A DNA stretch of 64,000 nucleotides from Septoria linicola (taxonomy: Eukaryota > Ascomycota > Dothideomycetes > Mycosphaerellales > Mycosphaerellaceae): the NCBI GenBank assembly GCA_024114885.1, contig CP099422.1, positions 2,790,001 through 2,854,000 of the forward strand, given 5' to 3'. The position numbers and the translations under genes were made by a program. The first letter of the stretch is position 1; every line of letters begins with the position of its first letter. Positions 56,353-64,000 of this stretch are shown one piece after another. The notes under the pieces were generated by a model that made no database searches, was not told the origin of the DNA, and worked only from the letters and a program-made list of their open reading frames with translations.

Positions 56353-57083
56353 TATTAAGAAATATATATCTCTATACTCTACGTAAATAGAGCTCTTAAA
56401 CGTACTCTTCTATTTATCTCTACGACGTAGTATTATTATATAACTACGTCGCGTAGTTAGTAGCTTTTAGCGTCGTAATTAGGTCTAAGTATAATAAAGA
56501 GTCGATTACGCTCTAGAATAATATAGTAACGTCGTATACTAGATACTTTTAATTAAGAAATATATATCTCTATACTCTATATATATAGAGCTCTTAAACG
56601 TACTCTTCTATTTGTCTCTACGACGTAGTATTATTATATAACTACGTCGCGTAGTTAGTAGCTTTTAGCGTCGTAATTAGGTCTAAGTATAATAAAGAGT
56701 CGATTACGCTCTAGAATAATATAGTAACGTCGTATACTAGATACTTTTAATTAAGAAATATATATCTCTATACTCTATGTATATAGAGCTCTTAAACGTA
56801 CTCTTCTATTTGTCTCTACGACGTAGTATTGTTATATAACTACGTCGCGTAGTCGGTAGCTTTTAGCGTCGTAATTAGGTCTAAGTATAATAAAGAGTCG
56901 ATTACGCTCTAGAATAATATAGTAACGTCGTATACTAGATACTTTTTATTAAGAAATATATATCTCTATACTCTACGTATATAGAGCTCTTAAACGTACT
57001 CTTCTATTTGTCTCTATAACGTAGTACTATTATATAACTACGTCGCGTAGTCGGTAGCTTTTAGCGTTATAATCGAGTCTAAG
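56353..57083. repeat. Tandem array of a 197-199-bp unit, about 3.7 copies
   Basis: Units start with ATTAAGAAATATATATCTC at 56353, 56552, 56751 and 56948 (spacing 199, 199, 197). Each contains ACTACGTCGCGTAGT, a hairpin-like CG-bearing core, and ends in AATAAAGAGTCG...AGATACTTTT. Copies differ mainly by transitions. The last copy passes directly into the 18-bp array. Confidence 0.9.
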
Positions 57084-57227
57084 TATAATAAAGAGTCTAG
57101 GTATAATAAAGAGCCTAGCTATAATAAATAGCCTAGCTATAATAAAGCGCTTAGCTATAATAAGAGAGCCGGCTATAATAAAGAGTCTAGCTATAATAAA
57201 GAGCTCGGCTATAATAAAGGAGCTCTA
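57084..57227. repeat. 18-bp tandem repeat, 8 copies
   Basis: Consensus TATAATAAAGAGYCTAGC repeats eight times at exact 18-bp spacing (57084, 57102, ... 57210). The first unit overlaps the end of the last 199-bp unit, which carries the same AAGTATAATAAAGAGTC word, so the short array probably grew from it. If once translated, 18 bp would be a six-residue repeat. Confidence 0.92.
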
Positions 57228-57539
57228 ACTTATAAGAGCCTTTATTTAGAAGACGACCTCTAGTAGATTAGGAGAAGTAGAATACTTAGCTAGCTAGTAA
57301 TTAAAACTCCTACTAGCTAGTAGAGTATTCTATATTCTTCTTAGTACTATAAGTAGCTACCCTATATACTTTAATTAGCCTCTAATACTACCTATACGCC
57401 TCCTATAGTAATAGTAAAATTCTCTTAAATCTAGCTATATCGCTATCTATATTTTCTTTTAGGAAGTTAAGGTCGTATCCTAACTACTATCTTCGAGATA
57501 TAATATTATTCTAATATATCTCTAAAATATAGTCGTCTA

Positions 57540-60500
57540 TTATCTTCTAACGTTATAGCCGAAGTAGTATATATATATCGAGAGCGCGACTAGGAACGAT
57601 AGCGATAGTTACGTTTATAGCGTACTATATAGAATAGTACTTTAGCCGTAACTACTTATTAGTAATAATAAGGTAATCTTATTATCTACTATCTTAATAT
57701 AATCGTAGAGTAACTAACTCCTACTCCGCTATCTCTCTAACTCTATATTCTAGATATTCTACTTCCTAACGATCTTAATAATATATAGCTTTTAGAAGGC
57801 GCCCTTCCTATCGACGACTATAATAATCTCTACGATAGTAAAATATCTAATAAATATAGAGTAGATCTTTAGTCTAACTTACTAGAAATACTAGACCTAC
57901 CTATAGTAGACTCTTCTCTAAAAGATATCGAAGAACCCTTATATAGTCTAATTTCTATATCTAGTAGAGCTAGTAGTATACTACTAACTCGAGACTCTAC
58001 TAATATATCTTCCTCTATAGACTCCTTATAGGTTCGAATAGCCGAGTTCGATAATACTATCGTAAGCTCTAGCGTCGTAAGCCCTAGCGACTAGTTACTA
58101 GAGAATAGTAAAGCTATATATTATACCTATTCTATTAGTATACTAGATAGAGAGAATAAACTAGAAGACGAAAATATAAGAGACTACGTCGATAACTAGG
58201 ACTACGCTAACGACTAGAACCGCGCTAACGACTAGAATCCTACTAACGACTAGGACCGGCCTAATAGCCTAGGTCGCCTTAACGACTAAGATACGACCTA
58301 CTAACCTAACGACGAAGCTAGAAACTACGATCGGTTAGGTAGCGATAATAGTAAGAGTAGCGAAGTTAATAACGATAGCGATAGTAGTAACGTATTATAA
58401 GACCTATATAAGTATATAGCTAAGAAACTATATTAGTAGTTATAAGGTAGATTTTATAAATATATATTAGACGATTATAAAATAGAGCGCCTTCGATATT
58501 TAGAGAAAGTAGGCGATATAGACTATTACTCGCTATTAGAAGCCTTTAGAAGCGCCTTATTCTCTTCTCTACTTAGAATACTAACGCGAATTATAGCCGA
58601 CCGCCTTCTACGTTATAACGCGCCTTAATAAGAGGAAATGTTTTATAGTATATCCTTATAGCTAAATAGAACAAGACCTCCTCTAAAGTATATATATCTC
58701 TATAAAGAGTAGATCCTAGCTACTAAAGCTAATATCGCTTTCGATATCGATAGTTTCTTAGGATTTATATTATATCTTAGTTTTATATACTAGAGTATTT
58801 ACTACTAGCCTATACTACTTTTAAAGTAGAACATTAGTATAGATCTTTATATCTATACTAATTATTATACTAAGGATTAAGAAGCGGAATAACTACGATT
58901 ATAGTTAAATCTACTCTAGGATATTCCTTACTTCTATCTTAGAAAGATTAAAGGAACGATAGAGATATTAGTTTTTGTCCTCTTCCTATATATATCTACT
59001 ACTACTAGGAAATTTATCTTACTTACTAAGGAACAATATACCTACTAGCTAGATAGGATCTTCTACTCTACTATCTATATATTCTATAATACTTATTATA
59101 CTTAATATCTTTCTACTATATATTAATATACCTATATTAATAGTAAGGTATATTAGATCGAGGATCGCTTAGTTAGAGGAGTAGGATATAAAATATAGAG
59201 AGCGATTACCTATTATCTATACCTAGAATATCTTAGCGAGATATAGAGTAAGATTCTTAAAATTATCGAGAAGGAAGCTAGACTTTATAACTTCTAAGAG
59301 CCTTAACTATTCTTTTTAGCTAAAGAGACGAAATTATAATTTAAGATAAGTCTTATATATCTTACGTTACTCTATACGATAGAGAACTTTAGGACGTATC
59401 TAGAGTAGGTTCTCGATTTTAACGTTATCTAATACGAACGCCTATTTATTAATATTAGTAAAGAGATTTATACTTAATCCTACCGATTACTAGCTAATAA
59501 CCGAGATCCTTATAACGAGTAAGTATATATCTATATATAGAAACGATACTATCTTAAAAAGTATCTCGAGTAGATATATAATAGAGAGCTACCTTAGAGT
59601 AGATAGATATTCTACGAGTAGAATCTACTTTATAAGGCCTATAATCTTACGAGCCTTACTCTATAACGATCGAAACTCTTTAAAGGTAGACTTATCTACT
59701 CTTAGTTCTATAGTTCTATAAAAGAGGTTACTAATTCTTTAAAACTATATCTTTTCTCTAACGACGGATTAGAGGAACTTATATTCGACTTAGTAATCCT
59801 TAAGGCTACTCGGAGCTAGGCTAAAGGCTACTACTAAGACGTATATATAATTAAATAGTTATACCTATATAGTAAGCGCCGAGCCTACGTAGTACTTACG
59901 GACTCTTATAGAAAATTATTTAGACTACGTAAGGAATACTATATTAGTTAGTTAACGTACTATTCGTTATAAACTTAGCTTACTAAAGAAGACTACGTAG
60001 AACTCGAGCTAATACTTAATAACTACCTATTATACGTATAGCCGATTAGGACTAAAGAGTACTTATATTTCGTATAGTAGAACTTAAATAAGTTTACTAC
60101 TAGGTTCGAGGTCGTCTATACTCGCTATAGAACAGGTATTATTATATAGGAGTAAACTAAAATAATAGCTATATTCCTCTACTATCTTCGATTCGTAGTT
60201 AGAGGAATAGAACTCTACTACGAATTAGCTCTCTAGTAGAGCTACTACGAACGTATAATAGAGACTAGAGATATAAAGAAGTAGATCGGACTTAGCTTTA
60301 GTAATATCCTACGTAAGTACGAGTACGCTTAGATAGAGCCTCGGTTCGACTAGATAGAACTCTAATTTTATACTAATATTATAGACTATATTCTTTTTAG
60401 TAATAGCGTCCTTCGTTATTAATACCTTCGATATAGTAGCGAAGTTAACGCCTTCTTCGATCTTATAAGGTATATAGATCTTACTCGTTAATAGCTTAGC

Positions 60501-61147
60501 GAATACTCTAAATACTAGCGTATTTATAGTTAAATTATCCTTTAGCTAGTCTACCTAGTATTCGAGTAGTTCTATAAAGATATCCTCGAAGTAGTTAAAT
60601 ATGAGATTAAACCTAGAATACGATAAACTACTCTAGAGGGCGAGCTTAGCTAGTCTATAGAATACTTTAAGGAGATTATAAACGATAAAATCTACTTTAT
60701 TATAGGAAACTATAGCGACTTCAAGCTTATATAGTCTCTAGTTAGCTTCCTATTCGACTTTAATAATAGTATTTATTATAAGTATTAGGAAGTAAAGCTA
60801 TATCGAGTTCTATATTAAAGGATATATACTAGTATATCGATACTCGATAATAGTACTACTCTTAGGTATAAGTTTTAGTAATGTTTAAAAGGCTACCTAT
60901 TAGACTACTACTAGATCTTACCTTATCCTATATATAAGGTTTTAACCTAAACTATAAAGTAGAGTTAGCGAATATAGTATTTAGTCGTCTACTAAGAGAT
61001 ATAGAGTACGCTAATATAGATATAGAGCTAGAAGAACTAGTAACCTAGTTAGCCTCTATTACGCCTAGAGTTTATAGACTAGTTAAGAGAAGAATAGGAA
61101 GGATAGCTACGTCTACGTAGGCCTCTAGGTAGAGAAGAGTAAGTTAA
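57540..61147 (+). pseudogene. Large decayed ORF of unknown repeated family
   Basis: One plus-strand frame (codons at positions divisible by 3) is coherent from about 57.54 kb to about 60.9 kb. It then shifts to another frame ending at a TAA at about 61.147 kb, for about 1,150-1,200 codons in all. Interruptions are overwhelmingly TAG/TAA. It starts with an acidic, Asn/Asp-rich part with a short repeat AND*N near 58.2 kb. A folded-looking body follows, e.g. DLYKYIAKKLY near 58.4 kb, NIAFDIDSFLGFIL near 58.73 kb, LRKIKGTIEILVFVLF near 58.94 kb, LKGLLIYSQFYSSIKEV-like text near 59.7 kb and YLRYSSEVNAFFDLIRY near 60.43 kb. I have an impression of a large orphan family found in many copies in filamentous ascomycetes, but cannot name it. 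Confidence 0.6.
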
Positions 61148-61297
61148 AACTACTTGTCGAGGAATGCCTTACTAGCTAGTAATTAGAATATAGACTTACT
61201 AGATACTTAGTATATACTTCTAGAAGAACGTACTTTTAGAGAAAGATACTATTATAGGAATATACTACTAGAGACACGTACTTTTAGAAGAATATAC

Positions 61298-61850
61298 TAC
61301 TAGCTAGTAATTAAAGACAACTAGAGCTAGTAAATATTTTAATATCTTAGGTATTATAAGCTTATATAATAATACCTAAGGTATCTCTATATACGTATAA
61401 GAAGTAGAATTCTAGTTACTTCTAATAAGCTAAGCCTAATCTAGCTATTACGATCGATAGTTAGAGCTTAATAAAAGCTTATTTCTAATATATAAATCTA
61501 GATATAAGACGTATATTCCTCTACTACTACTAAATTTAGTAGTAATAAAGAGATTTCCTATCTTACTTATAGATTCCTTTACTTTTCTTTACTTACGTAT
61601 AATATCGCTAGCTTATTTATCGTATATATATAGGTATATATACTATAAACGTCGCTTTATTTATACTAGCTTCTAATAATATTTAATAATCTATCTTCTT
61701 CTCTCTTCTTCTTCTTCTTCTTACCTCTAATATCTATCTCTACTTCTACTCCTCTCTCTATCGCGTTACTAGCTAGTAATTTATTCCTCTATTTATTCGC
61801 TAGCTATATTCGTACCTCCTCCGAGTATATTACTATCTAGTAAGTTATTT
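61298..61850. other. Non-coding spacer with CTT microsatellite
   Basis: An AT-rich spacer between two decayed ORFs. It contains a CTT/CTTCTT run near 61.70-61.72 kb and copies of the 12-mer TACTAGCTAGTA at 61298 and 61767. No coding pattern is evident. Confidence 0.5.
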
Positions 61851-63830
61851 CCTATTTACTTAGAAGCTACTTAAAGTAAGCCTTAAAGATATATATAATA
61901 GTACCTTATAAGAGATAAGTTTCTAAGTCGGAACTCGATACTCTTTTAAATAAGAGAACTAAGGTCGGCGATACTATAGAGACTCTCGTAGAAGACCTAC
62001 TCGACGCCCTATTACTATTCGCGACCTCGACTACGAAGAAGGTATAGACTCTATATAAAAAGTAAAGACCGAATACTAAGGTCTTATATAAGAGACTAGC
62101 TACTACTTCGCTTAATAATATCCTAAGCGTAATAGTTTTACGCGACGATTTAGCTAAGAGTAGAGTAGAGACGCGAGTAAACGACTTAATAAATATCCTA
62201 GATTCGAGTATTCGACCTACTCCTACTATACTAACCTAGAGTATATTTATATATAGTATTAAAGCTATATAGATTACGTAGAAAGATAATAACTTAGCTA
62301 GATATATAGAGCTTAATAGCCTAGATTAGTTCTTATTAGTATAGCGTATAGTTTTTTCTACTCTAAAAGAATACTATAAGTATTTTATAGTAAGAGTTAC
62401 CTCTATATTCCCCGATATTACTTTAGTAGAACGTATTACGTAGTAGAATAAACTACTAGCTAGTAGTCTATATTATTATATTACTAGCTAGTAGTATATT
62501 CTACTAAAGTAACTTATACTCTAATTCTAATACTAATTTAACTATAGAATAATTTTAGATAGGAAGGCTTAGAGAGATAAATACTAAGTATTCTCTCTCT
62601 AAATACCTATATCGATATTATTATAGAATCTAGAAAGAAGAGAGTCTTATTCGAGAAGGATCTAGAGACTACTAACTAGGACTATTTTAATAAGTTACTT
62701 CTCGATCCTCGCCTCTCTCTCTCTACTAGAGGTAGCTTCTCGTACTATATAGTTATTATCGCGCTCTATACTATATATCTTATAAAGTAGGCTATCGATA
62801 CCTACTAAGTAGATAAAGAATTATAGGTAGAGTTATACCTACCTCTCGTTTTCTATAATATACCTATACTAGTAGGAGAGCTACTAGCTCTAATTATCTA
62901 CTTTATAGACGAGTTCTTATTATATAGTAAGGATATCTTTTAGAGCTTCTATATTATCTACCTGTTTATATAAAAGAAGAGCTATTAGATAGGAGACTAG
63001 AGCGCTAATACTAACTCGAAGATTAACTAGCCTAAGGCGATTACGCTAGTATACTATATTATTTCTAGTTCGATAGCTACTAACTCTATCGAGTAAGCCT
63101 ATCGACAAGCTAAAGGTCTTATAATACTAGTAGATATAGTATTTATAGAGATTAACGAAATCGCTAAGGATTTTATATATACTAAAGAGTAGAACGATAT
63201 AGGTACTACTATTATAGTATTCGATAGTATTAAGGTCGACGCTTCTACGATCGCTCTAGACCTAGATAACCTAAGCGACGAAGCTTAAATCTATATTATA
63301 GATATATTAAGTAAGGACGTCGAGTACTTATATAACGATATTAAGTATATAGATTAGCTTAGCTTTAAAACTATTCTTCTAATATCTTTAGTTAATAAGT
63401 AGCGACTCTTCTAAGAGGTATATATAGAATACTCGGACTCTACTATACGAGTAGTCGATAGCTCTAATACTGCTATCGATACTTAAATATTCGCTACTCT
63501 ATACGCGACTATAAATACCTACTTAGCGATACTACTAATATAGGACGAGTCCGTCGCTATACTTAGGCTAAAGGTTACACTTTTAGAATCTAGAAATATA
63601 GACCCTATTACTAGTAAAAACTTCTAGGTTAAACTAGATAGGCTCTCGCTTAAGCTCTAGTAACCTACTAGTATCGCCTAGCTAATAAAAATACTCTAAT
63701 TAGAGATACGCTATACTATCCTTAGAGATAATATCGGTCTTAGTAAGACTATCTAGGTACTATATATAGTTATCTATATAGCTAGAGAAATTAAGTAATA
63801 ACGATAGTAGTAGAAAGGTAAGTCGGTTTA
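61850..63830 (+). pseudogene. Decayed ORF(s) of unknown function at right edge
   Basis: Plus-strand frames read as protein apart from TAG/TAA stops. A first part lies at about 61.9-62.5 kb (KSELDTLLNKRTKVGDTIET; LDALLLFATSTTKKV). A second part lies at about 62.63-63.7 kb (RGSFSYYIVIIALYTIYLI; ISLVNK*RLF; LRDNIGLSKTI). Two 12-mer palindromes (62454 and 62482) separate the parts. No family recognised. It may be one element interrupted by a small insertion, or two. Confidence 0.4.
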
Positions 63831-64000
63831 TTAAAGAGTTATATAGAACGATCTACTAGCTAGTAGATAAGACGTCTATCTACTAGCTAGTAAATTATTC
63901 TATATCTATTACGTAATTTACTAATATTTCTAGACGTTATAGAAACGGCTATAGGAGACGCTATCGATAACGAGGCCGAATAGCTACTTACTAACTTTAA
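63831..64000. other. Right window edge
   Basis: RIP-altered sequence with two more copies of TACTAGCTAGTA (63854 and 63881). Nothing else can be identified before the window ends. Confidence 0.4.

Larger units (their letters stand above)
22700..64000. other. RIP-saturated AT-rich repeat island
   Basis: From about 22.7 kb to the window end, CA and TG dinucleotides are nearly absent on reading through, with isolated survivors such as those near 26.39, 26.58, 27.16, 27.30, 28.86 and 30.68 kb, while TA, AG, CT and (in the Gypsy parts) CG persist. This is the expected product of CpA to TpA change on both strands. As a result ATG, TTG and GTG starts are lost and Gln/Trp/His/Cys codons are converted, leaving no usable ORF. 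The island consists of nested LTR elements, tandem arrays and unknown decayed ORFs listed separately. Confidence 0.92.

Noticed and set aside
56353..57227. CRISPR array
   Set aside because: The repeats are contiguous tandem units without unique spacers, in a fungal genome.
22700..64000. A centromere or telomere
   Set aside because: RIP-mutated nested retroelements and a 199-bp array could fit a centromere, but nothing in sequence alone proves it. No telomere repeats (TTAGGG/CCCTAA arrays) are present.
22700..64000. Use of TAG/TAA as sense codons (alternative genetic code)
   Set aside because: The left half uses standard stops, and the TAG/TAA excess here coincides with complete CA/TG loss on both strands, which RIP explains.

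Overview
The window is a piece of a filamentous ascomycete chromosome. Gene structure (short 47-62 nt introns with GTAAGT/GTGAGT donors and CTAAC/CTGAC branch sites), Zn2Cys6 regulators with fungal middle-homology regions and a Clr5-like regulator all point to Pezizomycotina. A Dothideomycete is my guess, but it is inference and no database was consulted.

The window has two very different halves. Positions 1 to about 22.4 kb are ordinary gene-bearing DNA. In order: a disordered hypothetical protein (+), an FRG1-like protein (-), an NTF2/SnoaL-like protein (+), a Clr5-like regulator (-) head to head with a Zn2Cys6 regulator (+), a peroxisomal ABC half-transporter of the Pxa1/ABCD type (-), a broken cytochrome P450 remnant (-), a second, large Zn2Cys6 regulator (-), a fucose-permease-type MFS transporter gene that looks dead (-), and a secreted choice-of-anchor-B protein (-). 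These do not form an evident pathway. There is no biosynthetic backbone enzyme, so I do not call a metabolite cluster.

From about 22.7 kb to the end (more than 41 kb) the DNA is almost devoid of the dinucleotides CA and TG, while TA is in great excess. That is the mark of repeat-induced point mutation (RIP, CpA to TpA on both strands) driven close to saturation. Because every ATG becomes ATA, and CAG/CAA/TGG become stops, no open frame with a start remains. The decayed elements can still be read by treating TAG/TAA as former Gln/Trp codons. They form a nested stack. A Copia element (B, LTR at 23196) is split by a second copy of the same family (A, 24394-43931, TSD TCCTA). Copia A is in turn split inside its reverse transcriptase by a 13.2-kb Gypsy element (26415-39644, 275-bp LTRs, 5-bp TSD). 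Copia B is cut off at 44558 by a second Gypsy family on the minus strand (about 45.2-56.3 kb), preceded by an inverted LTR copy. Beyond that lie a 199-bp tandem array, an 18-bp x 8 array, a roughly 1,150-codon decayed ORF of unknown function, and another decayed ORF at the right edge.

The border is informative. A coiled-coil gene starting at 22380 keeps its frame but carries eight TAG stops and is cut by Copia B. The MFS gene 3-4 kb further out has two lesions in RIP context, suggesting that RIP spread beyond the repeats. The most unusual items are the two Gypsy elements with long extra coding regions downstream of pol (one about 935 codons in a single frame) and the large unknown ORF at 57.5-61.1 kb.
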